A DNA stretch of 64,000 nucleotides, taken from assembly GCA_000155695.1 (NCBI GenBank), contig DS990592.1, forward strand, positions 2,162,473-2,226,472, written 5' to 3'. The first letter of the stretch is position 1. Each line of letters starts with the position of its first letter. This stretch comes from Verrucomicrobiia bacterium DG1235. Its GTDB lineage: Bacteria > Verrucomicrobiota > Verrucomicrobiia > Opitutales > Opitutaceae. A model generated the notes under the pieces. The model worked only from the letters and a program-made list of their open reading frames with translations, was not told where the DNA came from and made no database searches. Of the stretch, positions 9,345 through 17,483 are shown one piece after another. The translations under genes were made by a program, and so were the position numbers.

Positions 9345-9740
9345 ATGACATCTACGAGCGACGAGGAGATAATTTTGAAGTCCGACACGATCGGCCGTGT
9401 TCGCATGCCCAAGGACAAGCGCGAGCTGATCCTGGACCGCTTCGAGGAAAGCGGGATGACAGGGCTGGCTTTCGCCAAGCATGTCGGCGTGAAGTATCCG
9501 ACTTTCGCGAGCTGGATCCAGAAGCGCCGCCGCGACCGAGTCGAGCGTCCAGCCTCCGGCCCCAAGGAAAAGGAGTCTTCGATCTCGCTGTTCGAGGCAG
9601 TGGTGGACCAACCCTCAATGCCCTCGCCCTGCAGCCTGGAGCTGGTAAGCGTAGGAGGAACGCGGATACGGTTGGAACGCTCGGAGCAGATCCCCATGGC
9701 CGTCACCTTGTTGCGTCAGCTAGGCGATGCTAAGCTTTAG
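9345..9740 (+). CDS. tnpA: IS66 TnpA (small accessory protein)
   Basis: Protein of 131 residues with a helix-turn-helix-like stretch (ILDRFEESGMTGLAFAKHVGV, roughly residues 28-48) and an aromatic-basic motif after it (YPTFASWIQKRRR). This matches the first gene of IS66 elements. The frame opens at 9309; the ATG at 9345 is taken as more likely. It overlaps tnpB by 14 bases, indicating coupled translation. Appears intact. Confidence 0.8.
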   Translation: MTSTSDEEIILKSDTIGRVRMPKDKRELILDRFEESGMTGLAFAKHVGVKYPTFASWIQKRRRDRVERPASGPKEKESSISLFEAVVDQPSMPSPCSLELVSVGGTRIRLERSEQIPMAVTLLRQLGDAKL

Positions 9741-10089
9741 CGGAAGTCTGCGCGTGTTCGTAGCGCTGGAGCCCTGCGACATGCGCAAAGGCTTCAACGG
9801 GCTAGAGGCGCTGGTCGCGGATCGCCTGGAGGAATCCGTCCAAGGCGGAGCCTTGTTTCTTTTCTCCAACAAGAAACGCACTCGGCTGAAAGTCCTCTAT
9901 TGGGATGGAAGCGGGCTTTGGGTGCTATGCAAGCGTCTCGAGAAGGGGCGATTCAGCTGGCCCAAGTCCACAGATCCCGAAGCGGTCAAGCTCAGGTTGC
10001 GTCCCGAAGCCTTCGCCATGCTATGCGACGGCGTGCAGATGCAGGGAGCGAAGTTCCTGCCCTGGTACGAGCGCGACGGGGAACAATAG
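9727..10089 (+). CDS. tnpB: IS66 TnpB (Orf2 family)
   Basis: Protein of 120 residues with the conserved Orf2 signature: DMRKGFNGLEALV near residue 20, LFLFSNKKRTRLKVLYWDGSG in the middle, and FAMLCDGVQMQG near the end. Required with TnpA and TnpC for transposition in IS66 elements. Full length for the family. Confidence 0.93.
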   Translation: MLSFSGSLRVFVALEPCDMRKGFNGLEALVADRLEESVQGGALFLFSNKKRTRLKVLYWDGSGLWVLCKRLEKGRFSWPKSTDPEAVKLRLRPEAFAMLCDGVQMQGAKFLPWYERDGEQ

Positions 10090-10129
10090 GCTTGATGAAT
10101 CCACCTTTCGGATACATGCTTGTATTCCG

Positions 10130-11620
10130 ATGAGCGAACGCGAGGCGGAACTGGAGTCCAAGCTCGAAGCGGCCAACCTTAGGATAAGGCTGCTCGAGGA
10201 CAAGGTGGACGCCTTGCTCCGCGGCCTCTACGCCAGCAAGAGCGAGAAGCTCGACCCCAACCAGCTCACGCTGCTGGAGGATGCCGAGGCAAAAAAAGAA
10301 CCGGCTCCCGCCGACGCCGATGAAAGGACGGGGGCCGCGACGAGCAAAACGGCCATTCCCCGCAAGCCACGCGGACCACGAATCCCCGACGACCTGCCCG
10401 TTCGAGAGGAGGTCCTCGATCCCGACATCGTAAAGGCCGACCCGCAGTCGTGGCGACTTGCCGGGGAAGAGGTGAGCGAACGCCTCGACTACGAGCCGGC
10501 GAAGTTCTGGAAGCATCGGCTGATCCGCCGAAAGTACGTGTCCAAGGGCAATCCCTACCTGCCTCCAGTCATCGCCCCGCTTCCCGAGCGGCTGCAGGAG
10601 CGTTGTCTTGCGACCCCGGAACTGGTCGCCCAGGTGGTCGTATCCAAATATGCCGACCACCAGCCTCTCTACCGGCAGGAATCCATCTACCGCAGCCGTC
10701 ATGGCGTGACGATTCCCAGACGAACGCTTTGCCGCTGGGTCGAGCTGGCCGCGCGCTGGCTCGAGCCTGTATACATGGAGATGATACGCAGGCGGCAGGC
10801 GGAGTCGTACCTGCAGATCGACGAGACTCCGATCGCTTACCTGGAACCTGGACGCGGCACGGCCGCCCAAGGCTACTTCTGGGTCTCGTCGAAACCTTTG
10901 GACGACGCCATCTACCATTGGCATCCAGGCCGAGGGGCCAGCTGTCTCGACGGCATCGTGGAGGAGAGTTTTTCAGGAACTCTCCAGTGCGACGGCTACA
11001 AGGCCTATCCCAAGTTCCAGAAGGATCGGAAAAGACCTCTCGAACTTGCCGGTTGCTGGGCGCACGCACGGCGCAAGTTTTTCGAAGCTCGAGCGCGCGA
11101 TCCGGCGGCATGCGACTGGATGCTCAGGCAGGTCGGACAGCTTTACCTTATCGAAAGATCCCTTCGCGAAACGCGATCGGGGCCCGCGTTGCGGGCTGCG
11201 GTGCGTTCGTCGAGTTCGGCGATGATCCTCAGGCGTATCCAGAAAGCTCTATACATCCTCAAACCACGCTACCTGCCGCAAAGCTCCATGGGAAAAGCTG
11301 TCGCCTACGCCCTCGAGCAATGGGAACGCCTGCAGGTCTTCGTCGGCAACGGGGTCGTGGAGATCGACAACAACCTTGTGGAGAACGCCATCCGGCCGAC
11401 CAAGCTTGGCCTCAAGAACTGGATGTTCATCGGCTCGGAAGGCTCGGGCCGGACCAGCGCCATCCTCTTCACCCTTGTCGAGTCGGCCAAGCGTCACGGC
11501 CTCGACCCCTACGGCTACATCAAGGAACTGCTGCGTCGCTTGCCCGAGTCGACGAACTGGCAGATCCCGCAATTGACTCCCTCAGCTGTGGCAAAGTCGA
11601 ATAAAGCAAACGCTGCGTAG
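10130..11620 (+). CDS. tnpC: IS66 TnpC transposase
   Basis: DDE transposase of about 496 residues. An N-terminal coiled coil (ELESKLEAANLRIRLLEDKV) is followed by a zinc-finger-like region and the catalytic core: first Asp in LQIDETPI, second Asp in QCDGYKAY, and the Glu in IDNNLVENAIRP. The start at 10130 (MSEREAELE) fits the family better than the long upstream extension in the same frame. Intact, so the element may be active. Confidence 0.93.
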   Translation: MSEREAELESKLEAANLRIRLLEDKVDALLRGLYASKSEKLDPNQLTLLEDAEAKKEPAPADADERTGAATSKTAIPRKPRGPRIPDDLPVREEVLDPDIVKADPQSWRLAGEEVSERLDYEPAKFWKHRLIRRKYVSKGNPYLPPVIAPLPERLQERCLATPELVAQVVVSKYADHQPLYRQESIYRSRHGVTIPRRTLCRWVELAARWLEPVYMEMIRRRQAESYLQIDETPIAYLEPGRGTAAQGYFWVSSKPLDDAIYHWHPGRGASCLDGIVEESFSGTLQCDGYKAYPKFQKDRKRPLELAGCWAHARRKFFEARARDPAACDWMLRQVGQLYLIERSLRETRSGPALRAAVRSSSSAMILRRIQKALYILKPRYLPQSSMGKAVAYALEQWERLQVFVGNGVVEIDNNLVENAIRPTKLGLKNWMFIGSEGSGRTSAILFTLVESAKRHGLDPYGYIKELLRRLPESTNWQIPQLTPSAVAKSNKANAA

Positions 11621-11716
11621 TCGTAAACGTCGTAGCTACGGAACTTACGACGCTTATCGCTACGAACCGAGATGCTCAGTCAAGCAATACGGCATGGCGC
11701 TTGGCGACACGCTTAC

Positions 11717-12215
11717 CCTCAAGCGAACCATCGAAGACTTCAAGAAGGTCAACAAAATCAAAGGCGTCGACTTCTCCAAACAATTCAAGGCCCTCGTCGA
11801 GAAGTACAATGAACGCGATGAGCAGAGCGTTTTGGTAAGCGATGTTCTCGAGGATTTCTCCGACGAGATCATCGACTTCTATCATGCGCTCCGGAAGGAG
11901 AGGGAGTCTTTCAGCGACCTCGGAATCGATTTCGAGGAGAAAGCCTTCTTCGACATCCTCAAAGCCATTGCTCACAAGTACGACTTCAACTACCCCGACG
12001 AGAAACTCATCCCCCTCTCCCAGCAGGTCAAAAACGTCGTTGACGACAAAGCGAAGTACACCGATTGGAGCTCAAGAGAAGACATCAAGGCCGAGCTCAA
12101 GATCGACCTCATCATGCTCCTAGCCACCAACGGCTATCCCCCTATCACCCACGACGAAGTCTACAAGGAGATTTTGGAACAGGCCGAGAACTTCAAGAAG
12201 TACCGTAAAGCGTAA
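11717..12215 (+). pseudogene. hsdR: HsdR C-terminal fragment, part 2
   Basis: Continues the HsdR C-terminal region after IS66: RTIEDFKKVNKIKGVDFSKQ, YNERDEQSVLVSDVLEDF, KERESFSDLGIDFEEKAF, KAKYTDWSSREDIKAELK, THDEVYKEILEQAENF. The natural stop is at 12215. Rejoining 9274 to 11725 gives an uninterrupted LLQQLLKRTIEDFKK. Only the C-terminal subunit-contact region survives. Confidence 0.82.
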
Positions 12216-12725
12216 ACTGGTGGATACCCTATGGTTCCTATTCCCACCTATAGCCCATGACCGAAAGCGAATCAGCGCCCTCTGCTCTCTGTTTGTAAGG
12301 GCATTCTCTATGCAAAAAGTCTCGGAGACAATCTACAAACAGAGAGCCATTCAGCCGGTCCTGGTTTCTTAACAACCATGACGAAGCAAACTAAACTGCG
12401 AGCGGAAACTCCCTTTGCGCAACTACGAGCGGGAAATTGGCTTCCACCTCGTCTACCGCATAATCAAGTTGGAACGCCTATGCGCTTCGCAATCCATTCA
12501 ATGGCGACGACGTGAGGAAGACAAAGAGCTCGCCGCGCTTGCTGGTCGCTTTGCAGTATGTACTCGTCAAAATTCGGGAAACAAAGACTTGTTCCTAGGC
12601 ATTAAAAGTCCAAGTCCATCAGACTCACGGCTGTTTCGTCAAAGCCCGCCGCCGCAAGTCCCCGCTTAGCAACGGCAAGCCCTCCACGATTCGTTGGGAT
12701 ACGATATAACGGTCAGCCGCTCCCT
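12216..12725. other. Intergenic region without a supported gene
   Basis: About 510 bases between the hsdR remnant and the metallophosphoesterase. The only notable content is the inverted repeat at 12284-12347. Short frames (for example 12415-12669) lack a start context or family resemblance. Confidence 0.4.
12284..12347. repeat. Perfect 14-base inverted repeat
   Basis: GCTCTCTGTTTGTA (12284-12297) is repeated as TACAAACAGAGAGC (12334-12347) with 36 bases between. It would form a long hairpin in either strand. It is unlike IS66 or IS3 ends and has no T-tract. It may be the ends of a miniature element or a recombination site. Confidence 0.6.
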
Positions 12726-13351
12726 TCAGCCCTGCGTAATCTCGAAGACCCGAGGTTCGTTGAATCGCAACTGGTTCACGTAACTTGCATTTAAAAACCT
12801 CGTCGCGCCTAGCGTTTGGTTGCCGCTACTCCAATGTACGTGACCAAAGACGTGACAATAAGGCTTCACCTCGCGAAGTTTTCGCCGCAAAAAACGGCAG
12901 CCTAAACCTTGGTCAAAGGGTCCATCATCGAGTACACCAAATGGCGGCACATGGGTAATCAGAACGTCGGTCTCGACCGGTATTTTGCTCCATGCCTCTT
13001 CAATTCGCTCGTCTTCCATGGCGAATGCGTAGCCATCGGCGTTAGGCACCCATGGCGAACCGTAATAGCGACTCCCTCGTATTCAAAACCTGAATCCACA
13101 AGCAGCTCTGCTTCGGTTAAATAATTCTTACCGGAACGGCAGCACTGGAAGACTGGTATGTCGTGGTCCCCAGGGACAAATAGCTTTGCCTTGAAATCCT
13201 GTTTCGCAAACCACGCATTGAGCCTCTTCAATTTTTTGTCTCTACAATCGGCTACATCAGCGTAATCGCCTGCATGGATGTGCACGTCGCCCGAAAGCGG
13301 AGGAAGCCTGTCATGTATCGTATGCGTATCGGAGATCACTGTTACGTTCAT
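12726..13351 (-). pseudogene. Metallophosphoesterase, frameshifted
   Basis: Calcineurin-like phosphoesterase of about 208 residues. The first part has VISDTHTIHD (Asp/His metal ligands), HAGDYADV and VPGDHD; the second part, in another frame, has LITHVPP and VFGHVHWSSG, completing the metal site. The frame breaks between 13054 and 13069, where a one-base deletion turns the expected AIYGSPW into AITVRHG. Restoring one base joins the halves. The start ATG at 13351 has AGGA upstream. It could be a real pseudogene or a sequence error; the rest of the coding sequence is intact. Confidence 0.75.
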
Positions 13352-13377
13352 AAAAATCCTTTGCTGTTTACGAAGAA

Positions 13378-13402
13378 GCGGCGTCCGGGATCCGGACGCC
13401 GC
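13378..13402 (-). terminator. GC-rich hairpin between two minus-strand genes
   Basis: An 11-base perfect stem GCGGCGTCCGG / CCGGACGCCGC around GAT. It lies after the primase-like gene and before the metallophosphoesterase start. It lacks a long U-tract, so it may attenuate transcription or stabilise an RNA end. Confidence 0.5.
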
Positions 13403-13421
13403 CACTTTACTGTTTTTGCTA

Positions 13422-13781
13422 CTAAGCCGCCTCCAAAGGCAATTCAGCCTGCGGAATGCCGCCAAACGCTCCAGTGGGACCTTCGTATTCGAGCCGAAAG
13501 CCGTAACGCTTCGCCAACCATTCCACGGCCGCGATGAACGGGAGGCGGTAAGCGAGCTTCAGATATTCGATCGCGTCACCGTGCTTACCCGTCGCCGTGC
13601 AGCGCCAGCGATTGACATGGCAATTGACACACAGGGTCACCGGATTCGTCGGAACGAATGGGCTTGGGGCAACGTAGTAGTCGCCGACTCGCGTCAATTG
13701 CATGTCTTCTGAGAGCAGGTCCAGCAGGCTTACTTGCCGCTTCAAGGCTTCGATGCTGCTCTTTTTGATGATTTTCTTCAT
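13422..13781 (-). CDS. Primase-like CHC2 zinc-finger protein, small
   Basis: Protein of 119 residues resembling the N-terminal zinc domain of DnaG-type primases: ALKRQVSLLDLLSEDM, then CVNCHVNRWRC and GKHGDAIEYL, followed by FIAAVEWLAKRYGF. In true primases the order is CPFH..., CFGC..GGD.I.F. Here the first Cys-His pair is absent, so the zinc site is divergent. There is no polymerase domain, so this is either a phage/plasmid-type stand-alone zinc protein or a truncated primase. Confidence 0.5.
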   Translation of the reverse strand: MKKIIKKSSIEALKRQVSLLDLLSEDMQLTRVGDYYVAPSPFVPTNPVTLCVNCHVNRWRCTATGKHGDAIEYLKLAYRLPFIAAVEWLAKRYGFRLEYEGPTGAFGGIPQAELPLEAA

Positions 13782-13815
13782 TTTGTTATCTAGGGTTTAT
13801 TTAGATTGAGCCTCC

Positions 13816-13844
13816 AAAAAAAGACCCTGCAACAATGCAGGGTC
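13816..13844 (-). terminator. Rho-independent terminator on the minus strand
   Basis: Reading the minus strand, GACCCTGC-ATTGTT-GCAGGGTC is followed directly by seven T. This is a textbook intrinsic terminator that stops transcription arriving from higher coordinates, just before the primase-like gene. Confidence 0.75.
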
Positions 13845-13991
13845 CAAGGCGACGGGAAGCGTTCGCCGTCTTTTGTGATTCGGGGATAGGGCTGCCGCTA
13901 GTCGCAGCAGCAATCCGAAAACAACCTTTTAGTATCCGTTTTTCAACTACTTTTAGCTTGAAAAAGACCGAACAATGGGCACTATCGAGGC

Positions 13992-14534
13992 ATGACGAAT
14001 CACTTTTCGAAAGACCTTTCCCGCTCGCTCTCCGACACGGAGAATTTTCCGCTGGACGATTGCCTCGCCCAACTTTTTCCCGACTACCTTTGCAGCCGTC
14101 AAACTTCGGAAGCAGAGGATGTCATGGGTGCCGATCTCAAGATCTACCTTAAGAGCCGGCGATGCCTTGCAGATCTCAAGATCCGTGACGAGGACCCGCG
14201 CCTATGGGGGGCGGACGACCTCGCCATCGAACTCTATAGCGTGCTTGAAAGGCGGATACGCGGATACGAGAACCGCAACGCCGACTGCCTCATCTGGCTT
14301 TTCAAGCCTACAGGAAGAGCGGTCATGATCGAGTTCGACGCCTTCAAGCGCTGTTACGAAGCCAATTGGGACTACTGGCACTTCTGGCGTGCCGAAGCGC
14401 CGCAAAAGACTCGAATGCGGGACGGGACGACCTACCACAGCGTCCACTGCTACGTGCCGCTCGAACTGTTCAAGGCGGGCGTTACGGAGGCTTATGCCGG
14501 CAGGCGCAGCTTCCCCCGATCCGTGGCCGCGTGA
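13992..14534 (+). CDS. Hypothetical protein, possible PD-(D/E)XK-like fold
   Basis: Soluble protein of 180 residues. A central stretch, GADLKIYLKSRRCLADLKIRD, has the spacing G-x-D...D-x-K seen in PD-(D/E)XK nucleases, with two strands before and a helix (DDLAIELYSVLERRIRGYE) after. This is suggestive only; no acidic first ligand can be assigned with confidence. It stands alone on the plus strand between two minus-strand transcription units, in an island otherwise rich in mobile and defence remnants. Confidence 0.4.
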   Translation: MTNHFSKDLSRSLSDTENFPLDDCLAQLFPDYLCSRQTSEAEDVMGADLKIYLKSRRCLADLKIRDEDPRLWGADDLAIELYSVLERRIRGYENRNADCLIWLFKPTGRAVMIEFDAFKRCYEANWDYWHFWRAEAPQKTRMRDGTTYHSVHCYVPLELFKAGVTEAYAGRRSFPRSVAA

Positions 14535-14563
14535 GGCAAAGGAAGAGTGCGTCGAAGCTAGGC

Positions 14564-15106
14564 CTATATGAAAAAGCCGCGAAACCCGCGGGCTAGATGC
14601 ATGGCATGCTCACTCTGACCACTGCGTAGCGCTTCTAGCACATTCGCGGTGTTGAATAGCGGAAATAGGTAAAACAGGGCACGGGTCTCCATACTCAGTT
14701 CCTCACTAGCCAAGATTGAGTTAACATCCAACACACCCGGCAACAGACTTCCTCGCCATGTCTGTATTTTTGGATACATTCTGCCTTCAACCGTTTCGAG
14801 AGCCAACAGCCTTCCCAGCCCATCCAGTTCTTCGATCTTGCAGAAACTGAGGCCAGTCTCCTCTGCAAACTCAGCCTTCGAAAGCATCAGTCCTAAGTCA
14901 GGCCTGCCGACGGCGCTCGTCTGGACGAGTCTCCCAAAGACGGAGATCCAGAGGTTCGTCGATCGATCACTACCCGTTTCGAGAGCCGCCCTGCGGGCCA
15001 AGTCCAGCCCGACACCGACGATCTCGACAGAACTCAACCCGCTTGCTTCTAAAGCATCGGACAAGCCCTTGCTTACCCGCTCGGACAATCTATCGCCAGA
15101 CCTCAT
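14564..15106 (-). CDS. Hypothetical protein, downstream gene of a two-gene unit
   Basis: Protein of 180 residues, largely helical by composition, without signal peptide or membrane span. No family recognised. The segment LSKAEFAEETGLSFCKIEELDGLGRL resembles a helix-turn-helix reading head (MerR/Xis-type). Its ATG overlaps the stop of the upstream gene (ATGA at 15103-15106), showing the two are translated together. Confidence 0.45.
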   Translation of the reverse strand: MRSGDRLSERVSKGLSDALEASGLSSVEIVGVGLDLARRAALETGSDRSTNLWISVFGRLVQTSAVGRPDLGLMLSKAEFAEETGLSFCKIEELDGLGRLLALETVEGRMYPKIQTWRGSLLPGVLDVNSILASEELSMETRALFYLFPLFNTANVLEALRSGQSEHAMHLARGFRGFFI

Positions 15107-15495
15107 CGTTCCCCCTCCCCCGTTCCATTGTCCAGGGACTGCTCCATCGCTCTCAGCAGCGAACTACTCGGCCAATGCGAGAGCGCTTGCATCACGGCCT
15201 GATAGGCCTCCGCAAACTTACCCTGCCCGCTCAATCCGGTGATCAAAGCAAACCAGAACGAGACGCAATAGCCGGCATGCCGCTCGACCAGCGGGCGAGC
15301 GTAGGCAACCACCGCGTCCCAGCGCTGGCGGTAGATCAAGGTCGAAAGCCAGGTGGCGTGGTACTCCTCGCAATCCTTGGCTTCAGGCTCCATCGCCAGC
15401 AGCACTTGCTGGCAAGCGTCATATTCGCGTTCCTGCAGCAATTTCCAAGCACGCTCCAGGGCTTCAATTTTCGTAACCAAAAATTCGTTACACAT
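15103..15495 (-). CDS. Hypothetical TPR-like protein
   Basis: Protein of about 130 residues built of paired helices (ALERAWKLLQEREYDACQQVLLAM, then WDAVVAYARPLVERHAGY, then GKFAEAYQAVMQALSHWP), the pattern of tetratricopeptide repeats, at roughly three units. A scaffold or partner-binding role would fit. The ATG at 15495 is preferred over an in-frame TTG at 15528. It is coupled to the gene ending at 14564. Confidence 0.45.
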   Translation of the reverse strand: MCNEFLVTKIEALERAWKLLQEREYDACQQVLLAMEPEAKDCEEYHATWLSTLIYRQRWDAVVAYARPLVERHAGYCVSFWFALITGLSGQGKFAEAYQAVMQALSHWPSSSLLRAMEQSLDNGTGEGER

Positions 15496-15815
15496 GCTAT
15501 ATTTCTTCTTGGGGGTTAGCGGCAACACAATTTGGAAACCATATCGTATTCACTATCTAGCTACATACGATCCAACAAACACATCCTAAGACAGATTCGC
15601 ACTCGGCGAATCCCAGGCGGCTGCCTGAACAGAAACCTCTCCTGCCCATTCGTAAGAAAGGCTCCATCAGGATTTGGGGACGCCCAGCAACGCTGGGCTC
15701 AGCCAAATCCGTTATAAAACGAACTCCAAATCGAATAACTCTCGAACAAAATCCCCAAAAGTGCTCATTCACTGTCTGTAAAAAAGCACCGAGAGCCACC
15801 TCACACTCGAATCCG

Positions 15816-16535
15816 TCCATCGCTGGTCTTTTTGAGCAAGTCTACACGACCGACACCTACAATTCTCTGCCAATCGAAGGCTACAGAGTCACGCCAGCAT
15901 TGATCATGCGCGTCCGTAGCGGCAATTGGCATCCAGATGACCTTGAGACAGATCGGGGCCACCGTTACGACATCGCAGCTCGCGCTATTGGCAGCCCTTC
16001 CATGCTCAGGTCGAGCGTTCAAGCTGTTCTCGAAGGCGGCAACCCAAGCAAGGTAGCCGACTCGAACCATGGAAGCTGGTACCTCGATCTCTTCGCCCCA
16101 AGCGTGACGGCAGGTCTTCTCGCTCCAGTCGATCCCGCAGGCTACCGACGCGGACAGGTCTACATTCGAGGATCGATGCAAGTTACAGTGAAACGAGAAG
16201 CAGTCGCCTTATACATGGAACCGCTACTCGAGTTGCGATCCTCGGAAAAGCCGGCTCCAGCTCGTGCGGTGCTCGGTCATTTCTTCTTTGTATTCATTCA
16301 CCTATGCATGGATCGGCAGGTTCCTGATGAATCTCGTGCTCGCATCCGGCGGATATCCCCGGACCGTAATCCCAGTCGAAGCGAGAACCGACTACCTGCA
16401 AACGTGGGAAGAAGCCAGCGTCCGACAGAACATCAAGCCATTCGCGAAGTTCCTTCGCGAACCTCGTGCGCGAGCAGATGGGAAGCGACAAATATCCAGG
16501 CTAAACAAAAGGCGACACCAAGCCTCCCCGAGTTT
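15816..16535 (+). pseudogene. Fic-family gene, inactivated
   Basis: Conceptual translation gives clear Fic-family sequence in more than one frame: LFEQVYTTDTYNSLPIEGYR from about 15825, then RVRSGNWHPDDLE, LRSSVQAVLEGGNPSKVAD, WYLDLFAPSVTAGLLAPVD, AGYRRGQVYIRGS, RAVLGHFFFVFIHLCMD. The active-site loop HPFxDGNGR should follow, but the sequence passes from CMD straight to GRFLMNLVLASGGYP in another frame, so about five codons plus a frameshift are missing. The 5' end is also absent. Fic proteins transfer AMP to targets and are often toxins or effectors; this copy cannot work. Confidence 0.75.
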
Positions 16536-16539
16536 CTCT

Positions 16540-16856
16540 CTGCTGGTCCCCCCCAAGCTCCTGACCTTCAACGCCTCCCCTTCAGGCTTTGAATCGGAAG
16601 AGGCAACATTCCTGACCTTCCCGAACGTATCCAACAGATTTTCGCCAAATTGGCCGGACGCTACGTAAAGGACTTAGAGTCAGTCTTTATAATATTCATT
16701 TTGTGGAATATTCAATTGACTGATTGTGCTTTTAGGTGTGGATTGCTGCTAACGAGAGCGAACCTGCTTCGGGTCGTTCCTTTCACCTAAAACACGCAAG
16801 TCCAAGAAAAAGATTCTTATCCTCTAAACTGGCAATTCCTGTCCTAGGAATAATAG
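16540..16856. other. Decayed sequence after the Fic remnant
   Basis: Short frames only. One stretch near 16615-16670 reads LPERIQQIFAKLAGRYVKDLE, which looks protein-like but has no start and no recognised family. Confidence 0.3.
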
Positions 16857-17048
16857 CTGAACGCATCCTACGCAACGCTCTTCGCGACGCTCGCGAAGTC
16901 TTCTCCGCAGGCGCTAAGCCTTCTGGATCAGCTCCAGGTCGACGTGAAAGACGACGAGTGGAAAACGTGTACTCATTGCGCACGCTTCGACGACTGCTAC
17001 AAGCTCAGTCTCGGCAAACTGGAACTACAAAAGGCTCTCCTTGCGTGA
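16857..17048 (+). pseudogene. 3' remnant of a Cys-containing protein
   Basis: An open frame that follows a stop at 16854 and ends at 17048, without a start codon. It encodes about 63 residues ending DDEWKTCTHCARFDDCYKLS and then a helix. The CxxC...C pattern suggests a small zinc site at the C-terminus of a lost protein. Family unknown. Confidence 0.3.
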
Positions 17049-17093
17049 AACTAGCGTCGCAGCCTTAAACGCTTCTGCGTCGCCGTTTTGCGC

Positions 17094-17124
17094 TTGACTA
17101 TTTCGCAATTTTGAGAAATACATT
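17094..17124 (+). promoter_or_regulatory. arsR promoter and operator
   Basis: TTGACT (17094-17099) and TACATT (17119-17124) can serve as -35 and -10, 19 bases apart. Between them lies CTATTTCGCAATTTT followed by GAGAAA, a TTTC...GAAA inverted repeat. The same 15-base core recurs before the permease gene, so it is probably the ArsR binding site. Confidence 0.55.
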
Positions 17125-17129
17125 TCGAC

Positions 17130-17441
17130 ATGAAATCGACTCGAACCCAAGTTCCCACCCACGATGTTTTCAAGGCCCTTGGCCATCCCGCTCGCATCAC
17201 CATCGTGCAAGCCCTCGCCAGCGAAGAGCGCTGCGTCTGCGAATTGGTCGAAAAGGTCGGCCTGGGCTGGTCCACCGTCTCCCGCCACCTCTCCGTCCTC
17301 CGCGAGGCCGGCATCGTCGCCGACGACAAGCGCGGCCTCCAAGTCTACTACCGCCTCACTCTCCCCTGCGTGAGCCGCTTCATCGCCTGCTTGGAATCCC
17401 CTGCGGACTTCCCCCAACTCTTCACCGGCTGCTGCAGCTAG
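17130..17441 (+). CDS. ArsR/SmtB-family metal(loid)-responsive repressor
   Basis: Winged-helix repressor of 103 residues. The helix-turn-helix ends in STVSRHLSVLREAGIV, the wing is RGLQVYYRL, and the sensing motif ERCVCELVEK carries a Cys pair typical of As(III)-responsive ArsR (CVCxL). A further CC pair at the extreme C-terminus (FTGCCS) could add ligands. It lies just before the permease, with which it shares an operator sequence, so autoregulation and control of the downstream efflux genes is expected. Confidence 0.88.
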   Translation: MKSTRTQVPTHDVFKALGHPARITIVQALASEERCVCELVEKVGLGWSTVSRHLSVLREAGIVADDKRGLQVYYRLTLPCVSRFIACLESPADFPQLFTGCCS

Positions 17442-17458
17442 CAGCTTTTTTTATCTTA

Positions 17459-17480
17459 CTATTTCGCAATTTTACGAAAC
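17459..17480 (+). promoter_or_regulatory. Second ArsR-type operator, before the permease
   Basis: CTATTTCGCAATTTT (17459-17473) repeats the 15-base core found before arsR, here completed to TTTCG-N8-CGAAA. It ends four bases before the permease ATG, so bound repressor would block initiation of the permease message. Confidence 0.55.
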
Positions 17481-17483
17481 AAA

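Larger units (their letters stand above)
9275..11716 (+). mobile_element. Complete IS66-family insertion sequence
   Basis: A 2442-base element. Terminal inverted repeats start GTAAGCG: the left end GTAAGCGTGTCGCGAAGCGCC (9275-9295) matches the reverse complement of the right end (11696-11716) with one mismatch over 21 bases. Flanks are CCTCAAGG (9267-9274) and CCTCAAGC (11717-11724), an 8-base target duplication with one difference, as expected for IS66. Three genes tnpA-tnpB-tnpC lie inside. Removing the element with one duplication rejoins the hsdR frame exactly. Confidence 0.93.

Noticed and set aside
9992-10924. Antisense frame of 310 codons within IS66
   Set aside because: Opposite-strand artefact of tnpC, which has the catalytic D, D and E residues.
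10450-11604. Second plus-strand frame inside tnpC
   Set aside because: Shadow of the transposase; composition is Arg/Ala/Gly-rich without any motif.
12415-12669. Possible 84-codon gene in the gap after hsdR
   Set aside because: No ribosome-binding site, irregular composition, no motif.
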